A program made the position numbers and the translations under genes. A model generated the notes under the pieces. The model searched no databases and was not told the DNA's origin. It saw only the letters and a program-made list of their open reading frames with translations. A DNA stretch of 64,000 nucleotides from an uncultured Albidovulum sp. GTDB lineage: Bacteria; Pseudomonadota; Alphaproteobacteria; Rhodobacterales; Rhodobacteraceae. The stretch covers positions 62,001-126,000 of the forward strand of contig CAJYAD010000012.1 of NCBI GenBank assembly GCA_913064775.1. Reading direction: 5' to 3'. Below are positions 49,178 through 58,666 of this stretch, piece by piece (the stretch's first letter is position 1; each line of letters starts with the position of its first letter).

Positions 49178-51213
49178 CAGCGCCTCCTCCTGCGACCGCC
49201 CTCCCGGTCGCTGCCGATGTTGAACGAGACATCCGGCAAAGGCACGATCGCATTCAGGTGGGGGAAGGGATCAGTGGCGTGCGGCAGCGCGTTCGCGTTG
49301 ACGAAATGCTCCTGAAACCTCGGTTCTATCGCCGTCTCCACCTTGTGAATGCCGCGTACCACGGCCTCGATCTCGCTGCGGGCTTCGGTGTTGCACAGGG
49401 CAATCCGTGCTCCCGTTCCAGCAGCATTGCCCGCCGAGATCACATTTTCAAGAGCGACGTCCGGGAACATGCCGATGGCCATTGCATGTTTGGGTGAAAT
49501 ATGCGCCCCGAATGCCCCCGCCAGCACCACCCGATCCACCGTGTCGATGCCCAGTTCGTCCATCAAAAGCCGCGCCCCGGCATAGAGCGCCGACTTGGCC
49601 AACTGGATCGCCCGGATGTCGCCTTGGGTAACATAGATTACCGGGCCGTTTTCGGCACTTCCGTCATGGATTAGATAGCTGTGCGTGCGTCCCTGGGGGA
49701 TCATGCGCTCGGTTCCGACCTGGGCTGCGGACCCGATCAGCCCCTTGGAATCGACGATGCCGGCCATGCGCATCTCGGCCACCGCCTCGATGATGCCAGA
49801 GCCGCAGATACCGGTGATGCCAGAGCCTGCGATGGCCTCCTGAAACCCCGGCCGGTCGGACCATATGTCGCAGCCGATGACGCGGAATCTGGGCTCCTTC
49901 GTGACCGGATCGATCTCTAGCCGCTCGATCGCGCCGGGGGCCGCGCGCTGGCCCGAGCTGATCTGCGCCCCCTCGAAGGCCGGCCCGGTGGGCGAGGAAC
50001 AGGCGACCACCTTCTCCTTGTTGCCCAAAAGCAGCTCGGCATTGGTGCCGACATCGACGATCAGCACCATGTCTTCGGATTTCTGCGGCTGCTCGGACAG
50101 TGCCACGGCGGCGCAATCGGCGCCCACATGGCCCGCGATGCAGGGCAGGAGGTAGATCCCGGCACGGTGGTTGATCGCCGTCAGTTCCAGATCCGGGGCC
50201 AGCAGGTCGAGGGCGCTGGACACCGCCAGCGCGAAGGGCGCCTGACCCAGCTCGACCGGGTCGATGCCCAGAAGCAGGTGGTGCATGACCGGATTGCAGA
50301 CGACGACCGCCTCGACGATCTGGGTGGCTTCGATCCCGGCCTCGGTGGCCAGATCCCCGGCCAGGCCATTCAGCGTGTCGCGCACCGCGCGGGTCATCTC
50401 GACATCGCCGCCGGGGTTCATCATCGCATAGCTCACCCGGCTCATCAGATCCTCGCCGAAGCGGATCTGCGGGTTCATCACCCCGGCCGAGGCCGCGACC
50501 GAGCCATTGCGCAGATCGACCAGATGCGCGGCGATGGTGGTCGATCCCAGATCGATCGCCAGCCCGTATAGCCGCCCCTCATAGAAGCCGGGCCAGATGT
50601 CGATCAGCCGGGGCTGGGCGTCGTGATTGCCCTGGCTCAACGCCACGGTCACCTTCCAGTCGCCCTTGCGCAGCGCGGGCTGCAACTGGCGCATCACGTC
50701 GAGGTTGGCGGTGATTTCGGGGATGTCCCACTGCGCCTGCAGCGCTGCCTTCAGCCGCTCCAGATCGCCGGTGGGGACATGCATGTCGGGTTCGGCCACC
50801 TCGACATAGTAAAGCCTTGTGGCGGGATGCATGACGATCACCCGCGTGTCGGCATCCTTGCGCACCACCTGCTTGTGGACCTGACTTTCGGGCGGCACGT
50901 CGATCACCACGTCGCCCATGATCTTCGCCTGACAGCCCAGACGCCGGCCTTCCTTGAGGCCGCGCACGCTGTTGTAGCGTTCCTCGACCGCGTTCCATTC
51001 GCTCAACGCGTCGGGCTTCACATGGACGCCGTGCTTGGGGAACTCGCCGTAACCCGGCGAGACCTGACATTTGGAGCAGATCCCGCGCATGCCGCAGACG
51101 GAATCGAGATCGACCCCCATCTGCCGCGCGGCCTGCAGCACCGGAGTGCCCCGGGCCACCCGGCCCCGCTTGCCCGAGGGCGTGAAGATCACCAGCGCGT
51201 CGTCGTCAGCCAT
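49177..51213 (-). CDS. Corrinoid-activating ferredoxin (RACo-type, DUF4445/ASKHA)
   Basis: A 678-residue protein. The N-terminal 2Fe-2S domain has cysteines C40, C46, C49 (SVCGMRGICSKCQ) and C94 (RRLGCQ). A linker domain follows, then an ASKHA-type ATPase (YGLAIDLGSTTIAAHLVDL, VLIVDVGTNAELLLGNK, CGSGIIEAVAEM, VVLAGAFGAHISPKHAMAIGMFP). Such proteins use ATP to reduce Co(II) to Co(I) and restore inactive corrinoid methyltransferases. In Rhodobacteraceae they go with MttB homologues, one of which begins at the left edge of this window. Start ATG 51211-51213 has AAGGAG six bases upstream; ATG 51226-51228 would place that site inside the coding sequence. It is coupled to the downstream sigma/anti-sigma gene. 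Confidence 0.88.
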   Translation of the reverse strand: MADDDALVIFTPSGKRGRVARGTPVLQAARQMGVDLDSVCGMRGICSKCQVSPGYGEFPKHGVHVKPDALSEWNAVEERYNSVRGLKEGRRLGCQAKIMGDVVIDVPPESQVHKQVVRKDADTRVIVMHPATRLYYVEVAEPDMHVPTGDLERLKAALQAQWDIPEITANLDVMRQLQPALRKGDWKVTVALSQGNHDAQPRLIDIWPGFYEGRLYGLAIDLGSTTIAAHLVDLRNGSVAASAGVMNPQIRFGEDLMSRVSYAMMNPGGDVEMTRAVRDTLNGLAGDLATEAGIEATQIVEAVVVCNPVMHHLLLGIDPVELGQAPFALAVSSALDLLAPDLELTAINHRAGIYLLPCIAGHVGADCAAVALSEQPQKSEDMVLIVDVGTNAELLLGNKEKVVACSSPTGPAFEGAQISSGQRAAPGAIERLEIDPVTKEPRFRVIGCDIWSDRPGFQEAIAGSGITGICGSGIIEAVAEMRMAGIVDSKGLIGSAAQVGTERMIPQGRTHSYLIHDGSAENGPVIYVTQGDIRAIQLAKSALYAGARLLMDELGIDTVDRVVLAGAFGAHISPKHAMAIGMFPDVALENVISAGNAAGTGARIALCNTEARSEIEAVVRGIHKVETAIEPRFQEHFVNANALPHATDPFPHLNAIVPLPDVSFNIGSDREGGRRRRR

Positions 51214-51327
51214 GAACCGCTCCTTCATCCTGCCCCTGTTCTAGGGGCCCGCGCGGGCGGTGCAATGGGCGAATGCGGCATCCCACGATCCATCCTCGCC
51301 GCTTCGGGCTGACTGAGGTGCCGCGGC

Positions 51328-51415
51328 GGGGGCGCTGCCCCCTGCCCCCCCGGGATATTTGGGCCAGAGTGAAAGCAGCAGGATCGCTGTTTGGACTTCA
51401 TCTTGGTGGGAATAC
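51328..51415. repeat. Dispersed intergenic repeat, copy 5 (paired inverted arms)
   Basis: GGGGGC-GCT-GCCCCC hairpin (51328-51342), core GGATATTT...CCAGAGTGAAAG at 51353-51375, and a diverged inverted arm at 51396-51415 that contains CTTCATCTTGG. It is downstream of pgi and upstream of the RACo-type gene, both on the minus strand, and may insulate the two units. Confidence 0.65.
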
Positions 51416-51446
51416 GCCGCGGCGGTCCGGGGGGCCCGGCGCCGGC

Positions 51447-53045
51447 CTACCCCCGCAGATAGTCGATCAGCATCCGGGTGGAGGCGTCCTTGGCGCCCGC
51501 GTCGGCGCCCTCTTCCAGCATCGGCACCAGCGTGGCGGCCAGTTCCTTGCCCAGTTCCACCCCCCATTGGTCGAAGCTGTTGATCCCCAGGATGACGCCT
51601 TCGACGAACACCCGGTGCTCGTAGAGCGCGATGATCTGGCCCAGCGTGAAGGGGGTCAGCTTGGGGTAGAGCAGCGTCGTCGAGGGGCGGTTGCCGGGGA
51701 ACACCCGGTGGCGCGCCTGACGCTCCAGCTCTGGCCCGGTCAGGCCGTCCTTCGCCAACAGCGCGCGGGCCTCGTCGAGCGAACGGCCGCGCATCAGCGC
51801 CTCGGATTGCGCCAGGCAATTGGCGGCAAGCAGGCGGTGCATCGGTGCCAGATCCGGTTCATGCCCCGCGCGCGCCAGCAGGAATTCGCAAGGGATCACC
51901 CGGGTGCCCTGATGGATCAGCTGATAGAAGGCGTGCTGGCCATTGGTGCCCGGCTCACCCCAGACCACCGGGCCGGAGGGCATCGCCAGCATGGTGCCAT
52001 CCATCGCCACCCGCTTGCCGTTCGATTCCATCTCAAGCTGCTGCAGATAGGCCGGAAGCCGCGCCAGGTGCTGGTCGTAGGGCAGCACCGCGCGGGTGGC
52101 GTGGCCGCAGATCTGGTTGTGCCAGATCCCCACCAGCGCCAGCAGCACCGGCAGGTTGTCGACGAAGGGGGTCGTGCGGAAGTGATCGTCCATCGCCCGG
52201 CCGCCGGCAAGGAAATCGTCGAACCGCTCGGGCCCGATGGCGATCATCAGGCTAAGGCCCACCGGGCCCCACATCGAATAGCGCCCGCCGACCCAATCGG
52301 CGAAACCGAAGACGCGTTCGGGCGGGATGCCGAAGGCGGCGGTCTTGCCTTCGGCGGTCGAGACGGCGGCGAATTGCGCCGCCGGATCCGCGACGCCTGC
52401 CGCCATCCAGTCGCGCGCGGCCTGCGCGTTGGCCATGGTTTCCTGCGTGGTGAAGGTTTTTGAGGCCACGATCACCAGCGTCGTCGCGGGATCGAGCCGC
52501 GCCAGCACGTCGTGGATATGGGCGGGGTCGACGTTCGAGACGAAATGCGCCCGCGGCCCGTCGGCATAGGGCGCAAGCGCGCGCGCGCCCATCGCCGGGC
52601 CCAGGTCCGACCCGCCGATGCCGATGTTCACCACATCGGTGATCGCCCCGCCCTGCCCGGTGAAGCGGCCCGCGCGCAGATCCCGGGCGAAGGTAGTCAT
52701 GCGGGCGTGGACCTCGCGTACCGCTGGCATCACGTCGGCACCGTCCACCGTGACGCTGGCATCGAGGTTGCGCAACGCCGTGTGCAGCACCGCGCGGCCT
52801 TCGGTCTGGTTGATCTTCGCGCCCGCGAACATGGCGTCGCGGCGGGCGGCGACGCCGGCCTCCTCGGCCAGTCGGATCAGCAGGGCGCGGGCTGTGGCGT
52901 CGATATTAGTCTTGGAGTAATCGAACAATACCTCGCCCATCCGGGTCGAGAAATCCGCAGCTCGATTATCATTTTCGAACAATTCCGCCAAGGGGCGGCT
53001 TGCCACCGACGCCTGATGCGCGGCGAGGTCATCCCAGGTGCTCAT
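51447..53045 (-). CDS. pgi: Glucose-6-phosphate isomerase
   Basis: A 532-residue enzyme interconverting glucose-6-phosphate and fructose-6-phosphate. Signatures: [48 protein letters not shown] (phosphoglucose isomerase signature 1 region), [18 protein letters not shown] with the catalytic Glu and His, and the C-terminal [15 protein letters not shown]. Start ATG 53043-53045 has GGAGG upstream. Third gene of zwf-pgl-pgi, 20 bp after pgl, all on the minus strand and likely one transcript. Confidence 0.97.
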   Translation of the reverse strand: MSTWDDLAAHQASVASRPLAELFENDNRAADFSTRMGEVLFDYSKTNIDATARALLIRLAEEAGVAARRDAMFAGAKINQTEGRAVLHTALRNLDASVTVDGADVMPAVREVHARMTTFARDLRAGRFTGQGGAITDVVNIGIGGSDLGPAMGARALAPYADGPRAHFVSNVDPAHIHDVLARLDPATTLVIVASKTFTTQETMANAQAARDWMAAGVADPAAQFAAVSTAEGKTAAFGIPPERVFGFADWVGGRYSMWGPVGLSLMIAIGPERFDDFLAGGRAMDDHFRTTPFVDNLPVLLALVGIWHNQICGHATRAVLPYDQHLARLPAYLQQLEMESNGKRVAMDGTMLAMPSGPVVWGEPGTNGQHAFYQLIHQGTRVIPCEFLLARAGHEPDLAPMHRLLAANCLAQSEALMRGRSLDEARALLAKDGLTGPELERQARHRVFPGNRPSTTLLYPKLTPFTLGQIIALYEHRVFVEGVILGINSFDQWGVELGKELAATLVPMLEEGADAGAKDASTRMLIDYLRG

Positions 53046-53065
53046 CGATAGCCTCCGCTTGGCCG

Positions 53066-53737
53066 CTATTCGGCCCAATGGACCGTGGCATCGTCCAGTA
53101 CCGCGCGGATCGGCGCCTCGGCCACCGGCGTCTTCGCTGCCTTTTCCAGCGCCGCGCGCTTCTCGGGGCCGATGATCAGCACATGGATCTTCATCGCCTC
53201 TTTCAGCACCGCCGCCGACAGGGTGATCCGCGCCTCATTGGCGCCCGGCACCCGGATCGGCACCAGCGGCGGCGCGTCGGCGGCCAGCGCCGCTTCGGTG
53301 CCGTCCGCGCCCGGGATGATCGAGGCGGTGTGCATGTCGCCCCCCATCCCCAGCAGCAGCACCGAGATCGGCAGATGCGGCCGCACGGCCTCGGTCAGGT
53401 CGTCAAGCCGGGCCTCGGGCGTCTCGGCACCATTGTAGAGCGACACGAACTGCGCCGCCGCCGCCTTGTGCTGCATCAGCCGGCTGCGCACCAGCCGGGC
53501 GTTCGAGCGTGGCGCATCCTCGGGCAGCCAGCGCTCATCTCCCGGCAGGATCGAGACCCGGCCCCAATCCAGATCGATATCGCCCAGCACGTCGAAGACG
53601 GGCCCGGGCGTGGTGCCGCCGGGCACGCAGAAGGTGGCGCGTGGCTCTCGGCGCAGGAAATCCCCCAACTCCGAGGTCAGCTTGTCGGCCAGCGACAGGA
53701 ACAACATGTCCCGGTCCGGATATTCGACGAATTTCAT
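53066..53737 (-). CDS. pgl: 6-phosphogluconolactonase
   Basis: A 223-residue lactonase of the glucosamine-isomerase-like fold, DevB type. Key segments are [42 protein letters not shown], and [18 protein letters not shown] with the catalytic His. It hydrolyses 6-phosphogluconolactone made by Zwf. Its ATG overlaps the zwf stop by 4 bp (ATGA), so the two are translated together. The product feeds the Entner-Doudoroff or pentose phosphate route. Confidence 0.95.
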   Translation of the reverse strand: MKFVEYPDRDMLFLSLADKLTSELGDFLRREPRATFCVPGGTTPGPVFDVLGDIDLDWGRVSILPGDERWLPEDAPRSNARLVRSRLMQHKAAAAQFVSLYNGAETPEARLDDLTEAVRPHLPISVLLLGMGGDMHTASIIPGADGTEAALAADAPPLVPIRVPGANEARITLSAAVLKEAMKIHVLIIGPEKRAALEKAAKTPVAEAPIRAVLDDATVHWAE

Positions 53738-55203
53738 CCGCGTATCTCCCTCCAGCGGCGGCCATCGCGATGCATCAGCATCAGCGCATCCTCGGGCCCC
53801 GAAGAGCCCGGATCGTAGCCATGCGGACGCTCGCCGCGATCTTCCCAGGCGGCGATGATCGGGTCGGCCCAGGCCCAGGCGGCCTCGACCTCATCGCCGC
53901 GCATGAACAAAGTCTGGTTGCCCCGGATCACATCCATGATCAGGCGCTCGTAGGCGTCGGGGATGTCGGCCTCCTCCGACTGCAGGTCGGCGAAGGACAT
54001 GTCCAGCGGCATTTCGGTCAACCGCATGCCGCCGGGGCCGGGTTCCTTGATCATCACCGACAGCGTCATGCCCTCGTCCGGCTGCAGCCGGATCGCCAGC
54101 ACGTTCTCGCGCCAGGCGTCGTCTTCCTCGAAGATCGAATGCGGCGGCTCCTTGAAGGTGATCGCGATCTCGGAAATCCGATTGCGCAGCTTCTTGCCGG
54201 TGCGCAGGTAGAACGGCACCCCCTGCCAGCGCCAGTTCGAGATCCCCACCTTCAGCGCGATATAGCTTTCGGTGCGGCTGTGGGCGTTGTCGACGTCCTC
54301 GGTATAGGAGGATTCGGCCTTGCGCCCCTCGCGCGGGGGCATGCCGCGGTACTGGCCGCGGACGATCTCGTCATGGCTGACGCCGGTCAACGCCCGGATC
54401 ACCTTGAGCTTTTCGTCGCGCACGGCGTCGGGTTCGAACTTGTAGGGCGGCTCCATCGCGATCAGGCACAGAAGCTGCATCAGGTGGTTTTGCACCATGT
54501 CGCGCATCGCGCCCGAGCGGTCGTAATATTCGCCGCGCCCGCCGACGCCCACCGTCTCGGCCACGGTGATCTGCACATGATCCACATGCTGGGCGTTCCA
54601 GAGGGGTTCGAACAGCGAATTGGCGAAACGCAGCGCCATCAGGTTCTGGACGGTTTCCTTGCCCAGATAATGATCGATCCGGTAGATCTGGGTTTCGTCG
54701 AAATGCGCGGCAAGCGTGGCGTTCAGCGCCCGGGCCGAGGCCAGATCGCGGCCGAAGGGCTTTTCCACCACGATCCGGCAGCCGGCATTTGCGATGCCGT
54801 ATTCGTGCAGCTTGTCGGCCAGCGCCCCGAACAGCGACGGAGCCACCGAAAAATAGAAGGCCCGCACCACGCCGTCGCGCATCAAGGCCTTCAGCGCGTC
54901 CCAACCATCCGCGCCCTTGGCATCGGTCGCGACATAGGACAACCGCGCCAGGAAGGCCTGGATCTGGGCCTTGTCGCGATGTGCCGGCTCGATGAATTCG
55001 GCGATCGCCTCGGCCACGAAGGCGCGGTAGGCGTCTTCGTCCATCTCCGAGCGCGCGGCGGCGATGATCCGCGCGTCGTCGGGCATCTGGCCGGCGAGGA
55101 AGCGCCGGTAAAGCCCGGGCAGGATCTTGCGCCGCGCCAGATCGCCCGTACCGCCGAAGATTACCAGATCGAACGGATCGACCGGAATGACACGTGAGAC
55201 CAT
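53734..55203 (-). CDS. zwf: Glucose-6-phosphate 1-dehydrogenase
   Basis: A 489-residue NADP-dependent enzyme. The dinucleotide loop GGTGDLARRK lies at residues 17-26, EKPFG at 147-151, and the active-site signature RIDHYLGKE at 175-183 with the catalytic His. It oxidises glucose-6-phosphate to the lactone. Start ATG 55201-55203. A perfect LacI-type operator lies 33 bp upstream of the start codon, indicating sugar-responsive repression of the zwf-pgl-pgi operon. The regulator gene is not in the window. Confidence 0.97.
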   Translation of the reverse strand: MVSRVIPVDPFDLVIFGGTGDLARRKILPGLYRRFLAGQMPDDARIIAAARSEMDEDAYRAFVAEAIAEFIEPAHRDKAQIQAFLARLSYVATDAKGADGWDALKALMRDGVVRAFYFSVAPSLFGALADKLHEYGIANAGCRIVVEKPFGRDLASARALNATLAAHFDETQIYRIDHYLGKETVQNLMALRFANSLFEPLWNAQHVDHVQITVAETVGVGGRGEYYDRSGAMRDMVQNHLMQLLCLIAMEPPYKFEPDAVRDEKLKVIRALTGVSHDEIVRGQYRGMPPREGRKAESSYTEDVDNAHSRTESYIALKVGISNWRWQGVPFYLRTGKKLRNRISEIAITFKEPPHSIFEEDDAWRENVLAIRLQPDEGMTLSVMIKEPGPGGMRLTEMPLDMSFADLQSEEADIPDAYERLIMDVIRGNQTLFMRGDEVEAAWAWADPIIAAWEDRGERPHGYDPGSSGPEDALMLMHRDGRRWREIRG

Positions 55204-55731
55204 CTGCCCTCGCTTCCACTGCGTCGCGGGTGTTTGTTAGCGCTAACGGGTGTTGTTCTAGCCACGACGTCCGCAAGAGTCTAGCACCCCAGTCCGGGGC
55301 AGCAAGGGGTGGTTGGGGCCGCGACCGGCGAAGGCCCGCCTTCGGGGCGGTGGGGGCACGCGTTCGGGCATGCCCCGTTGGCGCCCGGCATGTGGCTTTA
55401 TATCGGAATGCCGAAAGCCCGCGAAAGCCTCAGCCCGCAACCAGGCCTTGACCTGTCAGCGCAAGCCTGACTCCATGAAGGCGTCGGTGAAAGCAGATGT
55501 ATACGACCCCGCCGCAAGACGGCTCATGATGGCATGCGACAGGTGCCCATGATTGCATGGAATGGCAGCTCATCACCCTTGCGTGGAATGTGCGCCGAAA
55601 ATCGTCCGGCGACGCACGGTGCCCACGATATTGCCGCAATAGTGTCGGAAAAACCGCCCCGTTGCGCGTCAGTCTTCCCAGAACGGCCAATTGGGATGCC
55701 GCGCGCAAAGCCGCCCGAAGGAGCTTAGATC
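55204..55731. other. 528-bp divergent gap between zwf and the histidine kinase
   Basis: Apart from the operator at 55236-55247 and the AAGGAG ribosome site of the kinase (55718-55723), I see no gene, tRNA or clear repeat here. It should hold the promoters of both flanking units. Confidence 0.4.
55236..55247. promoter_or_regulatory. LacI-family operator GTTAGCGCTAAC upstream of zwf
   Basis: A perfect 12-bp palindrome with the central CG step typical of LacI/PurR-family operators. It lies 33 bp from the zwf start codon, overlapping the expected promoter. In proteobacteria such sites near zwf are bound by sugar-sensing LacI repressors. Confidence 0.7.
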
Positions 55732-57597
55732 TTGCCCTGCTTCACCTCCCTGGATTTCGACTTTCCGGCCCTTGTGGCATTGGGCCTTCTGGTCGCGTTG
55801 ACCGCGATGCGGACCTGGATCTGGCGGCAACAGCGCTTCCCGGGAAAACAGGCGTTCAGCGCCGCCTATTTCGCCATGGCATGGTGGCTGCTCGCCGCCG
55901 GCATGGAACTCGCCTCGACCGGGCCGGGCTGCAAGCTGTTCTGGTCGCGCGCGGCCTGGCCCGGCATCGCGCTGCTGCCCACCGCCTGGGCGCTTTTCCT
56001 CTACGATTTCACCAACGGCGACGAACATCGGGATTACGACGGCCGCCAACGGCTGCGTCGGCTGGCCTTGTTGGCGACCGGGCCGGCGCTGATCGGGCTC
56101 TTGTCGCTGACCGACGGCTGGCATCACCTTTTCTACACCACCCAGACGCGGCCGATCATCGTCGACGGACGGATGTCGCTAATCTATGTCCACGGACCGC
56201 TGTTCTACGTCGCGGTGGTCTATAATTACCTGTGCATGATGGCCTCGCTCGCGATTGGTCTCAAGGCGATCTGGCGCAGCTCACCTGCCTTTCGCGGCTT
56301 CTTCGTCGTAATCCTGGGGATGACGGCGGCACCGATCGCCGGAAACCTTGCGTATATCATTGGCGGCTTCACCTTTTTCGGCGTCGACCCGACTCCGTTT
56401 CTGTTCTCGGTCGTCCTTGGCGCGCTCGGCTGGCTGGCGCTGAACAACCGGATGATGGATATCAACGGAATCGCCCGCTACATCCTGTTCTACGATTCCC
56501 GCGACCCGATCCTGATCACCGATCCCGACGCGATCCTGGTGGGCTATAACCCTGAGGCGCAGCGCATCCTTGGCGATGCCCTGCCCAAGATCGGTGCGCC
56601 GTTGTCGGACATGGCCGAACTTGGCCCCATCCTGGCCCGCCTGCGCGACATCGACCGCGGCGATGACATCGCTCCGATCCTGTGCGACGATCGCGCTTTC
56701 GACCCGCGGCTGCGACCGATCTTCAATCCGCTGGCCGCGACCAGGGCCTCGCTGGGCTGGCTGCTGACCCTGGTCGACATCACCGAGCAGCAGCACGCCG
56801 CCACCTCGCTGCGCCTCGCCGCCGAACGCGCCCAAGAGGCCAGCCAGGCGAAAACCCAGTTCGTGTCCACCGTCAGCCACGAGCTGCGCACACCGCTGAC
56901 CTCGATCCAGGGGGCGTTGCGGCTGCTCGATTCGCCGATGTTCGCCGACCTGAAGCCCGAGGCGAAGCGGATCCTGAGGATCGCGGTGAACAATGCCGAC
57001 CGTCTGCACGGGCTGATCGACGACCTGCTTGACCTGAACCGCATCGAGGCCGGGGCGATGACATTCAAGCGCGAACCGGTCGATCTGGTCGGCCTGCTGC
57101 AGGAGGCCGCCGAAGCGACCGAGGGCTACAGCAATTCCTTCTCGGTCTCGCTGCAATTGTCGCTGCTCGACACCCCCCTGTTGGTCAGCGGCGACTATGG
57201 CCGACTGATGCAGGTCATCGCCAACGTGTTGTCGAACGCCTTCAAGTTTTCGAGGCCGGGCGGCACGGTGACCGTGACGCTTGAACGCCGCGACGCAATG
57301 GCGCGGATTTCAATCATCGACGACGGGATAGGCATCCCAGAAGGCGCCGAGGACAAGGTGTTTGGCGCCTTCTGTCAGCTCGACGGCTCTGACACCCGCA
57401 AGGTAAGCGGTTCGGGGCTGGGCCTGAACATCGCGCGGCGGATCCTCGAGATGCACGAGGGCCGGATCGACTATCGCAGCGTCGCCGACAAGGGCACCAC
57501 CTTCTTCATCGACCTGCCGCTGCCCGAAGACGCGCCAACGGCAGAGCAAGATCCGGCCACGGTGACGCACAATAGCCTGGCGGCAAAGACTGCGTGA
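55732..57597 (+). CDS. Membrane histidine kinase with 7TM-type sensor and PAS domain
   Basis: A 621-residue kinase. Residues ~10-240 hold about seven membrane helices (LVALGLLVALTAMRTW, AWPGIALLPTAWALFLYDF, GPLFYVAVVYNYLCMMASLAIG), matching the histidine-kinase N-terminal 7TM region. A PAS-like domain follows (DPILITDPDAILVGYNPEAQRILG). The HisKA box VSTVSHELRTPLTSIQG has phospho-acceptor H383. The ATPase domain has IANVLSNAFKFS (N box), DDGIGIPEG and GSGLGLNIARRI. Start is TTG 55732 with AAGGAG eight bases upstream; no ATG precedes the first helix. No response regulator is adjacent. Confidence 0.85.
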   Translation: MPCFTSLDFDFPALVALGLLVALTAMRTWIWRQQRFPGKQAFSAAYFAMAWWLLAAGMELASTGPGCKLFWSRAAWPGIALLPTAWALFLYDFTNGDEHRDYDGRQRLRRLALLATGPALIGLLSLTDGWHHLFYTTQTRPIIVDGRMSLIYVHGPLFYVAVVYNYLCMMASLAIGLKAIWRSSPAFRGFFVVILGMTAAPIAGNLAYIIGGFTFFGVDPTPFLFSVVLGALGWLALNNRMMDINGIARYILFYDSRDPILITDPDAILVGYNPEAQRILGDALPKIGAPLSDMAELGPILARLRDIDRGDDIAPILCDDRAFDPRLRPIFNPLAATRASLGWLLTLVDITEQQHAATSLRLAAERAQEASQAKTQFVSTVSHELRTPLTSIQGALRLLDSPMFADLKPEAKRILRIAVNNADRLHGLIDDLLDLNRIEAGAMTFKREPVDLVGLLQEAAEATEGYSNSFSVSLQLSLLDTPLLVSGDYGRLMQVIANVLSNAFKFSRPGGTVTVTLERRDAMARISIIDDGIGIPEGAEDKVFGAFCQLDGSDTRKVSGSGLGLNIARRILEMHEGRIDYRSVADKGTTFFIDLPLPEDAPTAEQDPATVTHNSLAAKTA

Positions 57598-57901
57598 CAT
57601 AGAGCGGCGTCATCAACGCCAATGCTCACCGGAGCGTCGGCTGACGGATCAGCACAACCTTCTTCAGTAGGGCGCTGCGACAACCGGTTGGCCCGCCCGT
57701 CCCTGTCGATCAATTCCGCCCAGAGGCCGGGCGCGGCCGGTATCGAGGCTTCCGCCTGCCGCGTCGGTGACCGCTGCGACACCGCCCTGACGAAGACACC
57801 CTTGCGGCGCGTGCTTGCGCAGGCCCGCCCGACCGCGGGGCATTCGCTTGCGCCGCCGCCTGCGCGACCATGCCGATCAAGGGGCCTGACGCCAAGCCGG
57901 A
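57598..57901. other. 304-bp convergent gap, no gene seen
   Basis: Between the 3' ends of the histidine kinase and the TetR gene. Open frames exist on both strands but none has a ribosome site or protein-like sequence. No hairpin with a U-tract stands out. It could be the remains of a lost gene. Confidence 0.3.
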
Positions 57902-58543
57902 TCACTGGGTGGCCAGGGATCGCTTTTCCAGCATCAGCGCCTGAACGTCGTTGCGCAGGCGAAGCAATGCCACTGCCTGATCGATGTCATCGGAGGAGAT
58001 GAACTCGACGAACCGCGCGTTCTGGATATTGAACAGCGCCCAGCCAAGCTGCGTCGGGTCGCTGTCGGCGTCCCACAGGCCGGACGCCTGAAGCCGACGG
58101 ATCTCTTCGGCCAGAACCCCCACCAAGCGACGGTCGAGGTCGTGATAAAGCTTACCGAAACGTGGATCCTGGCCGTTGACCGAGGCGGCAATCACCTGGC
58201 GCCAGATCACCTTGTCCAGATGCTTCAGCGCGTGGGCGCAGATGATCGACAGAAACCGCAGCAGCAGATCGCCCGGATTTTTCGACTGGCCGATCAGCTC
58301 TTGCTGCATCGTGTTGAGAAGTTCTCGGTCGCTTTCCGCCACCAGCGCCAGAAGCACGCCAGACTTCGTGCCGTAATAGTTGTGCACCGTCACGCTGGAG
58401 ACACCGGCGATGTCCGCGATGGCTTCGATGGTGATGTTCTCGGGCCCGACGTCAAGGAACAGCTCTCGCGCCGCGGCAATAATCCGGGCGCGGCGGTCTT
58501 CTTTCTGCCGCTCGCGCAGGCCTGTCCTGGGTTTGACTGACAT
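57902..58543 (-). CDS. TetR-family transcriptional regulator
   Basis: A 213-residue regulator. The N-terminal HTH (ARIIAAARELFLDVGPENITIEAIADIAGVSSVTVHNYYGTKSGVLLALVAES) is standard. The C-terminal ligand domain contains FLSIICAHALKHLDKVIWRQVIAASV, and I do not recognise its subgroup. It is divergent from a seven-gene ABC transporter/hydrolase cluster over a 123-bp AT-rich gap, so it most likely represses that operon until a substrate appears. Confidence 0.88.
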   Translation of the reverse strand: MSVKPRTGLRERQKEDRRARIIAAARELFLDVGPENITIEAIADIAGVSSVTVHNYYGTKSGVLLALVAESDRELLNTMQQELIGQSKNPGDLLLRFLSIICAHALKHLDKVIWRQVIAASVNGQDPRFGKLYHDLDRRLVGVLAEEIRRLQASGLWDADSDPTQLGWALFNIQNARFVEFISSDDIDQAVALLRLRNDVQALMLEKRSLATQ

Positions 58544-58666
58544 TCCGTGACTGTCATGTGCCGGCGCCGGGATTGCAACCCATATTTTTGCTATATAAAA
58601 ATTTAAGTAGACTAAAAGTTTTTATGTCGTATCGTTTTTGTGACCGACATCGTCAGGAGATTCCCG
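58544..58666. promoter_or_regulatory. AT-rich divergent promoter of the TetR/ABC cluster
   Basis: Bases 58583-58637 are far richer in A/T than the rest of the window and hold an inverted repeat ATAAAAA (58595-58601) and TTTTTAT (58619-58625). This is the likely promoter and TetR operator region. The ABC gene has AGGAG at 58654-58658. No guanidine riboswitch motif was recognised. Confidence 0.45.

Noticed and set aside
3699-51415. CRISPR or insertion-sequence origin of the GGATATTT repeats
   Set aside because: Copies are single, far apart, without regular spacers, transposase remnants or target duplications.
57598-57901. Possible transposase or gene remnant
   Set aside because: All frames read as composition-driven sequence. 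No motif could be supported.
58544-58666. Guanidine riboswitch upstream of the ABC/hydrolase cluster
   Set aside because: The gene content suggested one, but the short AT-rich leader lacks the conserved motifs of guanidine-I, or the paired ACG-loop hairpins of guanidine-II. A TetR operator is more likely.
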